Of a stretch of DNA of 64,000 bases, positions 1-8,298 are shown piece by piece. The DNA lies in assembly GCA_002449665.1 (NCBI GenBank), contig DJXH01000037.1, positions 60,442-124,441 of the forward strand. Direction: 5' to 3'. Source of the stretch: Bacteroidales bacterium UBA7009 (lineage in GTDB: Bacteria > Bacteroidota > Bacteroidia > Bacteroidales > Paludibacteraceae). The notes under the pieces are model-generated. The model saw nothing but the letters and a program-made list of their open reading frames with translations. It was not told the DNA's origin and did no database searches. Each line of letters opens with the position of its first letter. Within the stretch, counting starts at the first letter, position 1. The position numbers and the translations under genes are program-made.

Positions 1-887
1 GCAAGGCTCCGTCCAAGGGTGTCAATCCCGACGAGGTAGTGGCTGTAGGTGCTGCAATACAAGGCGGTGTGCTGACGGGCGAAGTGAAAGACGTGCTGCT
101 GCTTGACGTAACCCCGCTGAGCCTTGGTATAGAGACAATGGGCGGTGTGATGACCAAGATGATTGAAGCCAACACCACCATCCCGACCAAGAAACAGGAA
201 GTGTTCACCACAGCCGTTGATAACCAGCCGAGTGTTGAGATAAAAGTGCTGCAAGGCGAACGCCCGATGGCTGCTCAAAACAAACAGATAGGTATCTTCC
301 ACCTCGACGGCATTATGCCTGCAAGACGCGGCGAACCGCAGATTGAAGTTACGTTTGATATAGATGCCAACGGTATTCTTAACGTCAGCGCGAAAGATAA
401 AGCCACCGGCAAAGAGCAGAAGATTCGTATTGAGGCAAGCAGCGGCTTGAGCGAAGAGGAAATCAAGCGAATGAAAGCCGAAGCAGAGGCTAACGCCGAA
501 GCAGACAAACGCGAAAAAGAGCGTATTGACAAACTGAATAAGGCTGATGCCACTATCTTCCAGACTGAAAAGCAGTTGGCAGAACTCGGCGACAAGATTC
601 CCGCTGACAAGAAAGCACCTATCGAAGCCGCACTGAAGAACCTCAAAGAGGCTTACGAGAAGAAAGATGCAGATGCTTGCGAACGCTACAACAGCGAACT
701 GATGACCGCTTTCCAAGCCGCAAGTCAGGAGATGTACAACGCCGCCAATGCACAAGCCGGTCAGGCAGGTCAAGCAGGAGGTCAAGGTCCGTTCGGCGGA
801 CAGCAAGGTCCCTTCGGCGGACAACAGGGTCCGACAGACAACAACACCAAAGGTGCAGAAGACGTGGACTTTGAAGAAGTGAAATAA
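1..887 (+). CDS. dnaK: Molecular chaperone DnaK (Hsp70), C-terminal part, cut by window edge
   Basis: The reading frame is open from base 3 and enters mid-gene, so the N-terminal ATPase domain lies mostly outside the window. What remains starts at the end of the nucleotide-binding domain ([19 protein letters not shown], then [14 protein letters not shown], the classic linker and start of the substrate-binding domain), followed by the beta-sandwich and the charged helical lid. The tail is Gly/Gln-rich with a tandem FGGQQGP repeat and ends in DVDFEEVK, the acidic EEVK-type end typical of bacterial DnaK. Cytoplasmic ATP-driven folding chaperone acting with DnaJ and GrpE, neither of which is visible here. 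A clear terminator follows 24 bases after the stop codon. Confidence 0.97.
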   Translation, partial: KAPSKGVNPDEVVAVGAAIQGGVLTGEVKDVLLLDVTPLSLGIETMGGVMTKMIEANTTIPTKKQEVFTTAVDNQPSVEIKVLQGERPMAAQNKQIGIFHLDGIMPARRGEPQIEVTFDIDANGILNVSAKDKATGKEQKIRIEASSGLSEEEIKRMKAEAEANAEADKREKERIDKLNKADATIFQTEKQLAELGDKIPADKKAPIEAALKNLKEAYEKKDADACERYNSELMTAFQAASQEMYNAANAQAGQAGQAGGQGPFGGQQGPFGGQQGPTDNNTKGAEDVDFEEVK

Positions 888-910
888 GGATGACGTTTAA
901 TGCACTATAC

Positions 911-949
911 AAAAGAGGCTGATTGCAAGTCAATCAGCCTCTTTATTTT
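911..949. terminator. Bidirectional intrinsic terminator between dnaK and the EamA gene
   Basis: A 13-bp perfect stem (AAAGAGGCTGATT at 912-924 with its complement ending at 944) closes a short loop and is followed by a T-rich run. A-rich sequence on the left makes it work in both directions, which suits the convergent dnaK and EamA genes. Confidence 0.85.
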
Positions 950-962
950 GCGTGAGAGTTCC

Positions 963-1922
963 CTACTCTTTTGTTTTTCCGAACAGACGATGATTACCTT
1001 TCGGGAAAAGTTTGCGGAAGCGGGTCAGATGGTGAGACAGGCTGCCGCCCGCTATTATCATACTGACGGCTGCCACGATAAGAATCAATCCTGCTAAACT
1101 TCTGACAGTAAGTGTTTCGCCGAAGACGGTAACACCGAAGAATACGGCCGTGGCAGGCTCAAGCGCACCGAGGATAGCCGTAGGTGTGGAGCCGATACGC
1201 TGAATGGCGGCTGTAGTACATAAAAAAGATACAACAGTCGGCAACAGTCCGAGCGCAAGCAGGTTGCCCCAAAGATACCATTTGTCAGCAGGGGGTAAAG
1301 TCAGTCCGCCGTTACAAAGAACAAAGACCACATAGACTATCCAACTGAAAACCAACACGTAGAAAGTAACTTTGACGGTAGGCATCTGCTGCAGCGAGCC
1401 ACGATTGATACCAACAAGATAGACGGCATAAGTAAGAGCCGACACCAACACTAAAGCCGTACCGACTTTGCTCAGTGTCAGTCCGTCGCCCTGATTATAC
1501 AGCAGCGAGATACCGACAGTAGCCAAGAGGATACATAGCGTGGTGAGCCAAGTGAGCCGCTCGTGAAAGAAAACTGTCATAATCACCGCCACAAGGACCG
1601 GATAGACGAACAAAATGGTGGAGGCAATACCGGCATCCATATAGTTGTAACTCAAAAAGAGCGTGAGCGACGATATGCCCATAACCACGCCGAGAACGGC
1701 AAGCGGCAGCACTTCGCTTGTTTTAATCTTGAACGAATGTCCGCGAGCGGGAAGCATCACCGCCATTATGGCGATACCGAACAAATACCTGAAAAACAGC
1801 ACCGAACCGGCATCCATACCGGCGTGGTACAGGGGCAGGGCAAACAAAGGATTGAGGCCGTAACTGATTGCAGCCACAGCCCCAAGAAGATAACCTGCAA
1901 GTTTTTGATTACGCATCAGCAA
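963..1922 (-). CDS. EamA/DMT-family transporter
   Basis: 319-residue integral membrane protein with about ten hydrophobic segments arranged as two EamA repeats. The first runs from about residue 8 (GYLLGAVAAISYGLNPLFALPLY) to 140 and the second from about 150 to 290. This is the usual size and architecture of drug/metabolite exporters; the substrate cannot be told from sequence. It has a basic C-terminal tail. Its start overlaps the 3' end of pheS by seven bases, so the two are very likely co-transcribed from the pheS promoter. Confidence 0.9.
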   Translation of the reverse strand: MLMRNQKLAGYLLGAVAAISYGLNPLFALPLYHAGMDAGSVLFFRYLFGIAIMAVMLPARGHSFKIKTSEVLPLAVLGVVMGISSLTLFLSYNYMDAGIASTILFVYPVLVAVIMTVFFHERLTWLTTLCILLATVGISLLYNQGDGLTLSKVGTALVLVSALTYAVYLVGINRGSLQQMPTVKVTFYVLVFSWIVYVVFVLCNGGLTLPPADKWYLWGNLLALGLLPTVVSFLCTTAAIQRIGSTPTAILGALEPATAVFFGVTVFGETLTVRSLAGLILIVAAVSMIIAGGSLSHHLTRFRKLFPKGNHRLFGKTKE

Positions 1923-2983
1923 CTCTGAAACTGGTTAAGGAAACGCACATCGTTTTCGGAGAAGAGGCGCAGGTCTTTCACTCTATATTTGAGGTTGGCA
2001 ATACGCTCCACGCCCATACCGAAAGCATAGCCGGAATAAACTTTGCTGTCTATACCGCAGGCTTCCAACACGTTAGGATCAACCATTCCGCAGCCGAGAA
2101 TCTCCACCCAGCCAGTGTTTTTGCAGAAAGCGCAGCCCTTGCCGCCGCAGATGTTGCACGATATATCCATCTCCGCACTCGGCTCCGTAAAGGGGAAATA
2201 CGAAGGACGGAGACGAATACGTGTATCTTCGCCGAACATCTCTTTTGCGAAGTATAACAGTGCTTGACGAAGGTCGGCAAAACTGACATTCTTATCCACA
2301 TACAAGCCTTCTACCTGGTGGAAGAAGCAGTGTGCACGTGCCGAGATGGCTTCGTTGCGATACACGCGCCCGGGACAAAGAACGCGTATTGCGCCCTGTT
2401 CGCCGTTTTGCAGTTTCTTTGCAAAGTCGGTCATTACGCGTGTTTGTACACTACTCGTATGGGTGCGAAGCAGTATGTCGGTCGGTTTTTGTTCGCCCGT
2501 CTCTTTCTCAACGAAGAAAGTGTCCTGCATATCGCGCGCCGGATGTTCTGGAGCAAAATTGAGCAGACCGAAAACGTGCCTGTCGTCTTCCACCTCAGGA
2601 CCGTCGGCAACGGTGAAACCGATACGGGAGAAGATGTCTATAATCTCTTCTCTGACGAGCGAGAGCGGGTGGCGCGTACCAAGAGCGATAGGGTCAGGAG
2701 TACGTGTAAGATCCTCTTTTGCCTGTACGGCGGCAGAGGCTTGAGACAAACTCTCACGCATCTCGTTTATGCGTGTTTCTGCAGTTTGGCGCAAGCGGTT
2801 GAGAGCCTGACCGAGTTCGGCTTTTTGTTCTTTTGGTACTGAACGGAATTCGTTAAACAGTTCCGTTATCTCACCTTTCTTGGAAAGGTATTTAAGGCGA
2901 AGCCCTTCAAGTTCTTCTTTAGTAGAGGCTTGCATCTGCTCTACTTTGACTGTAAGTTCTGAAATATGTTCGTTTAGTGTCAT
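1916..2983 (-). CDS. pheS: Phenylalanyl-tRNA synthetase alpha subunit
   Basis: 355 residues. The N-terminal coiled-coil tRNA-binding arm (about residues 1-90) is followed by a class II aminoacyl-tRNA synthetase core with motif 2 (RVYRNEAISARAHCFFHQVEGL), the PSYFPFTEPSAEMD segment, and motif 3 (GYAFGMGVERIANLKY). It charges tRNA-Phe as an alpha2-beta2 enzyme; pheT is not in the window. A Cys-rich insertion (CNICGGKGCAFCKNTGW) near residue 280 is usual in this family. Start taken at the ATG just downstream of a well-formed Bacteroidota promoter. Confidence 0.97.
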   Translation of the reverse strand: MTLNEHISELTVKVEQMQASTKEELEGLRLKYLSKKGEITELFNEFRSVPKEQKAELGQALNRLRQTAETRINEMRESLSQASAAVQAKEDLTRTPDPIALGTRHPLSLVREEIIDIFSRIGFTVADGPEVEDDRHVFGLLNFAPEHPARDMQDTFFVEKETGEQKPTDILLRTHTSSVQTRVMTDFAKKLQNGEQGAIRVLCPGRVYRNEAISARAHCFFHQVEGLYVDKNVSFADLRQALLYFAKEMFGEDTRIRLRPSYFPFTEPSAEMDISCNICGGKGCAFCKNTGWVEILGCGMVDPNVLEACGIDSKVYSGYAFGMGVERIANLKYRVKDLRLFSENDVRFLNQFQSC

Positions 2984-3004
2984 AGATTGTTAAATATTTT
3001 GCTG

Positions 3005-3036
3005 CAAAGGTAAAGCATTTTACCAAAATATGCAAA
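3005..3036 (-). promoter_or_regulatory. Promoter of pheS-EamA operon
   Basis: On the minus strand, TTTG (3036-3033), a 20-base spacer and TACCTTTG (3012-3005) fit the Bacteroidota sigma consensus TTTG-N19-20-TAnnTTTG. It lies about 22 bases before the pheS ATG and back-to-back with the lptD promoter. Confidence 0.75.
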
Positions 3037-3041
3037 AAAAA

Positions 3042-3072
3042 TTGCACAAGTCGGTAAAAAGCCGTACTTTTG
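3042..3072 (+). promoter_or_regulatory. Promoter of the LptD-like gene
   Basis: TTG (3042-3044), 20 bases, then TACTTTTG (3065-3072), matching TAnnTTTG. Transcription would start near 3079, so an upstream in-frame ATG at 3030 cannot be the translation start; this supports the ATG at 3114. Confidence 0.75.
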
Positions 3073-3113
3073 CGGGCTTAATACGTGTATGTATATGCGC
3101 GTGCGTACAGGAG

Positions 3114-5813
3114 ATGCGTCGTTTATTCGTGCTAAACATAGTGTTTTTGCTTTCTTGGGCTGTGGTAACGGCGCAATCTGTCGTTGCAACCGACAGTCTG
3201 AAAGTGAGCAAAAAGAAGCAGCCGCTTGATGCGCCTGTTACTTATTCAGCTAACGACTCAATTGTCCTGACGGGAGCGGGTATAGCGATGTTGCACGGCA
3301 GCGGAAACGTAAAATACCAAAAGATGGAACTTACCTCCGAATATATCAGAGTTTGTATGGACAGTAGTTTGGTTTATGCTGTCGGCGTGCGTGACACTGC
3401 CACAGACGAAGTAAAAGGCAAACCGGTATTCAAAGACGGCAAGGACAGTTATCAAAGCGAAGAGATAAACTACAACCTGCGCACGCAGAAAGGCTATATA
3501 CGGCAGGTGATAACTGAACAGGGAGAGGGATTCATAGTGGCTGACAAGACCAAAAAAACAACGAGCGACATACTCACTATGGCAGGCGGAAGATATACCA
3601 CCTGCAATCACCACGACCACCCTCACTTTTACTTGAAACTCACCAAAGCCAAGGTTAAACCGGGAGAATATATAGCCACCGGTCCGGCATATATGGTCGT
3701 AGGCGATGTGCCGCTGCCTCTTGCCATTCCCTTCGGCTATTTCCCGTTCACCAACAAGTATTCCAGCGGACTTATAATGCCCACTTTCGGCGATGACTAT
3801 TCTCGCGGTCTGTATCTTCGCGGTATTGGTTATTACTTTGCCATAAACGACTATATTGACCTTGAGCTGACGGGCGACATCTACTCCAAAGGCACGTGGG
3901 CGGTATATGCTTCGTCCAAATATATCAAACGTTATGCTTTTCGCGGTTCGCTCAACGTCAACTATCGCTGGGACGTAACGAGCGAAAAAGGTCTGCCCGA
4001 CTATGCGGTGAGCAAGAACCTGCGCGTACAGTGGACACACCAGCAGGACGCCAAAGCCAACCCCTACTCCAACTTCTCGGCAAGCGTCAATTTCTCCACG
4101 AGCGGCTACAACCGCAGTAACATCAACAGTTATTACAACGGTCAACTGAACTCCGAAAATACCAAATCAAGCAGCATAAGTTATACTCAGCGTTTCCCCA
4201 ACAGTCCGTGGACTATCAGTATGAGTGCGCTCTTGAGCCAAAGGACACGCGACTCCACCCTGACTATGACCTTGCCGGACATAAGCGTGAATATGAGTTC
4301 GGTCTATCCCTTCAAACGCAAAGTGAGGGTCGGTAAAGAACGCTGGTACGAAAAAATCAAACTCTCATACAGCGGCAACGGAAAAATAGCGGTGAACAAC
4401 ATAAAGGAAAGGCAACTCTTCCACTCCGATTTCCTGCGCGACTGGCAGACTGGACTGAGGCACAACGTACCAATCAGCGCATCGTGGACGGTATGGAAAT
4501 ACCTGAACATCACGCCGAGCCTTACGCTGACCGACCGTATGTACTTCACACGTATCAACCAAAGTTGGAACGACCAGACACAATCGCTGCAAAGAGATAC
4601 GACCAACGGCTTTTACAACATATTCGACTTTAGTGCCAGCCTTAGCCTGTCCACCAAACTATACGGATTCTACACACCGATACGAAAGATTTTCGGCGAC
4701 AAAGTAGATCGCATTCGCCACGTCTTCACCCCGACAATCAGCATGAACTACCATCCCGACTTCGGCAAAGAGTACTGGGGGTACTACGGCAGTTATGAGC
4801 AGGCATTGTACAGCGACTCCATAGATGCCGTAACCGGACTGAAGACACCGCGACTTGACGAAAACGGCAATCCGATGTTCCTGCACCAAGAGTATTCGCG
4901 TTTCAGCAACGGCATATACGGCAACGCGCCCAAAGGACTAAACGCCAACCTGCACTTCTCGCTGCAAAACAATCTTGAGATAAAAATTCGCAACGACAAA
5001 GACACGACCGGAAAGGAACCGTATAAAGTATATAGTCTCATAGACAACCTCGGCATAAGCGGCGGATATAACGTGGCAGCCGACTCAATGAACTGGGAGA
5101 ACTTCCGCGTTCAACTGCGCTTGAAAATACCGGTTGTGAACTATACCATTAACTTGAGCGGTCAGTTTGACCCGTATATGTACGAACTCAATGCCGCCGG
5201 TCAGCCGGTAAGGACAAACAAGCAATACTGGAGCAACCATAAGTTCCCGCATTTCCTCGGCACGAACATGAGCATCAGTTACACCTTCACCGGCGACAAG
5301 ATAAAAAAATGGTTCAATCCCGACAAAAAAACTAAAGACGAAGGGAATATGGATCCTGTTACGCAGAACGAGGACGGCACACAAAGCAATGCCAAACGCT
5401 ATGAAGAAAGCACAGTGGAGGTGGAAGACGGCTGGGTGAAGACGGATATACCCTGGTCGCTTACCATCAACTACGGCATCAGTTATACGCAGACCGGCGG
5501 GTTTGACTACGAAAAGATGTACCCCAAGATGGGCATAGTACAGACAATGTCGCTATCTGGTACCATCGGTTTCGGCAAAGGCTGGAAAGCGACAGCCACC
5601 ACCAACTTTGACTTTACCGCCAAGAAATTTTCTTATACCAACTTCACCGTCAGCCGCGACCTGCACTGTTGGAATATGTCCGCCAGTTTCGTACCTTTCG
5701 GTCCGTATAGGAGTTATACCTTCCACATAGGCGTGAACGCAAGTATGTTGCGCGACCTCAAGTACGACAAGAGCAGTACAGGTTCAACCAACTCACGCGT
5801 AAACTGGTGGTAA
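3114..5813 (+). CDS. lptD: LPS-assembly outer-membrane protein, LptD-like
   Basis: About 899 residues from the ATG at 3114, which gives a clean signal peptide (MRRLFVLNIVFLLSWAVVTA, cleaved before QS). A longer in-frame start at 3030 is excluded because it lies upstream of the promoter. The N-terminal part (roughly residues 40-120) is an OstA/LptA-like beta-jellyroll that receives lipopolysaccharide. The rest is a large beta-barrel rich in alternating Tyr/Ser strands with FGYFPFTNKYSSGLIMPTFG, a motif region typical of Bacteroidota LptD homologs. It should form the LPS translocon in the outer membrane with LptE. First gene of the long plus-strand run. Confidence 0.88.
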   Translation: MRRLFVLNIVFLLSWAVVTAQSVVATDSLKVSKKKQPLDAPVTYSANDSIVLTGAGIAMLHGSGNVKYQKMELTSEYIRVCMDSSLVYAVGVRDTATDEVKGKPVFKDGKDSYQSEEINYNLRTQKGYIRQVITEQGEGFIVADKTKKTTSDILTMAGGRYTTCNHHDHPHFYLKLTKAKVKPGEYIATGPAYMVVGDVPLPLAIPFGYFPFTNKYSSGLIMPTFGDDYSRGLYLRGIGYYFAINDYIDLELTGDIYSKGTWAVYASSKYIKRYAFRGSLNVNYRWDVTSEKGLPDYAVSKNLRVQWTHQQDAKANPYSNFSASVNFSTSGYNRSNINSYYNGQLNSENTKSSSISYTQRFPNSPWTISMSALLSQRTRDSTLTMTLPDISVNMSSVYPFKRKVRVGKERWYEKIKLSYSGNGKIAVNNIKERQLFHSDFLRDWQTGLRHNVPISASWTVWKYLNITPSLTLTDRMYFTRINQSWNDQTQSLQRDTTNGFYNIFDFSASLSLSTKLYGFYTPIRKIFGDKVDRIRHVFTPTISMNYHPDFGKEYWGYYGSYEQALYSDSIDAVTGLKTPRLDENGNPMFLHQEYSRFSNGIYGNAPKGLNANLHFSLQNNLEIKIRNDKDTTGKEPYKVYSLIDNLGISGGYNVAADSMNWENFRVQLRLKIPVVNYTINLSGQFDPYMYELNAAGQPVRTNKQYWSNHKFPHFLGTNMSISYTFTGDKIKKWFNPDKKTKDEGNMDPVTQNEDGTQSNAKRYEESTVEVEDGWVKTDIPWSLTINYGISYTQTGGFDYEKMYPKMGIVQTMSLSGTIGFGKGWKATATTNFDFTAKKFSYTNFTVSRDLHCWNMSASFVPFGPYRSYTFHIGVNASMLRDLKYDKSSTGSTNSRVNWW

Positions 5814-5850
5814 CGGCACAAAATAATATAAACGCAAAACGACAAGAATT

Positions 5851-6462
5851 ATGAAAATAGAAAAAGAAAAGATTGTAAGCCTAAACTACAAGATGTACGT
5901 AGCCGCCGACAACGGCACAGAAGAAGTATGGGAGGAGACCCCTGAACGTCATCCGCTCGTCTATTGCCACGGTATGGGTATGATGCTCCCCGCTTTTGAA
6001 GCCGCACTTGAGGGCAAAGAGGAGGGCGAAGAGTTTGACTTTACCATCACCAAAGACAACGCTTACGGCGAATATGACCCGCGTGGAGTACGCAAACTTG
6101 CCAAAAAACTCTTTTATAACGGAGACGGCGAGTTTGACGAAGAAAGAGTGTTTGAAGGCAGCATCGTACCTATGCAGACCGAAGACAAACAGATAGTGAA
6201 CGCGCAGGTAGTGGAGGTAACGGACGAGAGCGTAACAATAGACCTCAACCACCCTCTCGCAGGCGAAGACCTGCATTTTGTGGGAACGATAGCAGGTGTC
6301 AGACAAGCGAGCGAAAGCGAAATAGAAGACATTCGCCACCCCAAACACTGCTGTGGAGGCTGCCATAAAAACAAAGACAACGACTGCGAAAACGGATGCA
6401 AAAAGAATGATTGCGAAGATAATCACTGCGGCAAATGCTGCGACAACAAGTGTAATAACTGA
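5851..6462 (+). CDS. slyD: FKBP-type peptidyl-prolyl isomerase, SlyD-like, with Cys/His-rich tail
   Basis: 203 residues. The FKBP fold is split by an IF (insert-in-flap) domain, as in SlyD: YCHGMGMMLPAFEAALEGKEEGE and NAYGEYDPRG at the start, then the conserved closing motif VTIDLNHPLAGEDLHFVGTI. SlyD assists proline isomerisation and acts as a metallochaperone. The last ~45 residues contain about a dozen Cys plus several His (HCCGGCHKN through CGKCCDNKCNN), a strong candidate metal-binding tail like that of E. coli SlyD, which delivers nickel. No nickel enzyme is encoded nearby. No signal peptide, so cytoplasmic. Confidence 0.9.
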   Translation: MKIEKEKIVSLNYKMYVAADNGTEEVWEETPERHPLVYCHGMGMMLPAFEAALEGKEEGEEFDFTITKDNAYGEYDPRGVRKLAKKLFYNGDGEFDEERVFEGSIVPMQTEDKQIVNAQVVEVTDESVTIDLNHPLAGEDLHFVGTIAGVRQASESEIEDIRHPKHCCGGCHKNKDNDCENGCKKNDCEDNHCGKCCDNKCNN

Positions 6463-6480
6463 CAAGAAACCAAGAATATT

Positions 6481-7794
6481 ATGCCAAACATACTTGCCAT
6501 AGTAGGAAGACCGAATGTGGGCAAATCCACTCTGTTCAATCGTCTTACCAAGACACGCCGTGCCATCGTTACCAATGAGGCAGGCACTACCCGCGACCGC
6601 CAGTATGGTCACGCCGAATGGTGCGGAAAAGAGTTCAGCGTAATAGACACCGGCGGCTGGGTACTCAACTCCGATGACATCTTCGAAGGCGAAATCAACC
6701 GACAGGTTAATCTTGCCATACAGGAAGCCGATGTTATCCTGCTGCTCGTTGATGTAAACGAAGGTGTAACGCGCTTTGATATGGAAGTGGCACATTTGCT
6801 CAGGCAGTCGAAAAAGCAGTGCGTACTTGCCGTGAACAAAGTGGATGCCTTCGATCAGCAATACGGTGCACCGGAGTTTTACAAACTCGGACTGGGCGAA
6901 CCGTATATAGTAAGTGCGGAAAACGGATTAGGCACGGGTGACTTGCTTGACGAGATATGCTCCCGCTTTAAGAAAGACGACACCGGCGAGGAGATAGACG
7001 ACTATCCGCGTTTTGCTATCGTAGGTCGCCCTAATGCAGGAAAATCAAGTATAGTAAACGCTTTTATCGGCGAGGAGCGCACTATAGTAACCGACCGCCC
7101 GGGTACGACACGCGACAGCATATACACCTTATATAATAAGTTCGGAAAGCAGTTCTATCTCGTTGATACCGCCGGCATACGCAAGAAAGCCAAGGTAAAC
7201 GAAGACCTCGAATACTACTCCGTCGTCCGCTCCATAAGAGCCATTGAGAACTCAGACGTATGTATCTTGATGATTGATGCCACTCGAGGTATAGAATCTC
7301 AAGACCTTAATATATACCAACTTATACAGAAAAACAAAAAAGGACTTGTAGTGTGCGTAAACAAATGGGACTTGGTGGAAAGCAAGACAACAGCCGACAT
7401 CAAAGCCTACGAAAAAGCCATTCGCGAACGTATGGCTCCGTTTGACGACTTTCCTATTATCTTTGCCTCTGCCACTACCAAACAGCGCATATTCAAAGTG
7501 ATGGAAACGGCACTGCACGTGTATGAAAACAAACAGCGTAAAGTACCGACGGCACAACTGAACGAGAAATTCCTGCCGCTTATAGAAAACTATCCGCCGC
7601 CTGCCACCAAAGGAAAATACATAAAAATAAAATACTGCACGCAACTGCCTAACACACAGATACCTACATTTGTATTTTTTGCCAATCTGCCGCAGTACGT
7701 AAAAGAGCCGTACCGCCGTTTCCTTGAGAACAAACTGCGCAGTTGGTGGGACTTTAACGGCTCGCCGGTACAGATTTTCATAAGAGCCAAATAA
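6481..7794 (+). CDS. der: Ribosome-assembly GTPase Der (EngA)
   Basis: 437 residues with the diagnostic pair of tandem GTPase domains: first P-loop GRPNVGKST at residues 9-17 with DTGGW switch II, second P-loop GRPNAGKSS near residue 185 with [12 protein letters not shown] and NKWD specificity motifs are present in both halves, and a C-terminal KH-like domain ends in [15 protein letters not shown]. Needed for 50S ribosome maturation. Full length. Its stop codon is followed immediately by the next ATG. Confidence 0.97.
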   Translation: MPNILAIVGRPNVGKSTLFNRLTKTRRAIVTNEAGTTRDRQYGHAEWCGKEFSVIDTGGWVLNSDDIFEGEINRQVNLAIQEADVILLLVDVNEGVTRFDMEVAHLLRQSKKQCVLAVNKVDAFDQQYGAPEFYKLGLGEPYIVSAENGLGTGDLLDEICSRFKKDDTGEEIDDYPRFAIVGRPNAGKSSIVNAFIGEERTIVTDRPGTTRDSIYTLYNKFGKQFYLVDTAGIRKKAKVNEDLEYYSVVRSIRAIENSDVCILMIDATRGIESQDLNIYQLIQKNKKGLVVCVNKWDLVESKTTADIKAYEKAIRERMAPFDDFPIIFASATTKQRIFKVMETALHVYENKQRKVPTAQLNEKFLPLIENYPPPATKGKYIKIKYCTQLPNTQIPTFVFFANLPQYVKEPYRRFLENKLRSWWDFNGSPVQIFIRAK

Positions 7795-8298
7795 ATGAAA
7801 ATAGCAGGACTGACATATCTTGACGGGGAGTATATCCCTACCATGAAAAGCGACTCCTCGCTGCTCAACCAGCGCAAGCCGTTCTTTATGCCCGATGGTT
7901 TGGGTACGATAACTGCAACGGAAAGCATTGCAGTACGTATATGCCGCCTTGGCAGGAACATACAACCTAAGTTCGCTTTGAGATATGCAGATGCTTATGC
8001 ACTTGCTCTCGACTTCCGTGCAGAAAAACTGTTAAGACAAGGCAGATGGACAGAAGGAGCGGCTTTCGACTGCTCGCTTGCCGTAGGGCAATGGACAGAG
8101 CCGATGCTCTTCCCCGCCGAAAAGTTGCCTCAAAAGCCGAGCATAGAGGAAGCAATAGCTACCATAAGCAAGATAATGACCATACGGACAGGCGATATTA
8201 TTTACATAAACACCTCGCTGCCGAAAACCGTAGAACAGGAGCAAATATATACCTTATATATAAATAACGAAGAGAACCTATATTGCAAAATAAAATGA
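7795..8298 (+). CDS. Degenerate fumarylacetoacetate-hydrolase (FAH) family protein
   Basis: 167 residues, shorter than the usual ~200 of the small FAH-fold proteins. The order of conserved blocks follows the family: KPFFMPDG near residue 29, RICRLGRNIQPKFALRYADAYALALDF around 47-73, then GAAFDCSLAVGQW and RTGDIIYINTSLP. The acidic pair that binds the divalent metal in active members (the E-x-E in the first strand after FMPDG) reads as T and S here by my alignment, so it may be catalytically dead. Sits between der and porU and overlaps porU by four bases (ATGA). Assignment to the fold is by pattern memory; function unknown. Confidence 0.62.
   Translation: MKIAGLTYLDGEYIPTMKSDSSLLNQRKPFFMPDGLGTITATESIAVRICRLGRNIQPKFALRYADAYALALDFRAEKLLRQGRWTEGAAFDCSLAVGQWTEPMLFPAEKLPQKPSIEEAIATISKIMTIRTGDIIYINTSLPKTVEQEQIYTLYINNEENLYCKIK

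Noticed and set aside
3258..4145. 295-codon open frame antisense to the LptD-like gene
   Set aside because: No family resemblance, no promoter or start context, and fully inside a clear gene. It follows from codon bias on the other strand.
5881..6861. 326-codon antisense frame across the SlyD-like gene and der
   Set aside because: Covers two well-recognised genes and has low-complexity hydrophobic content with no motif.
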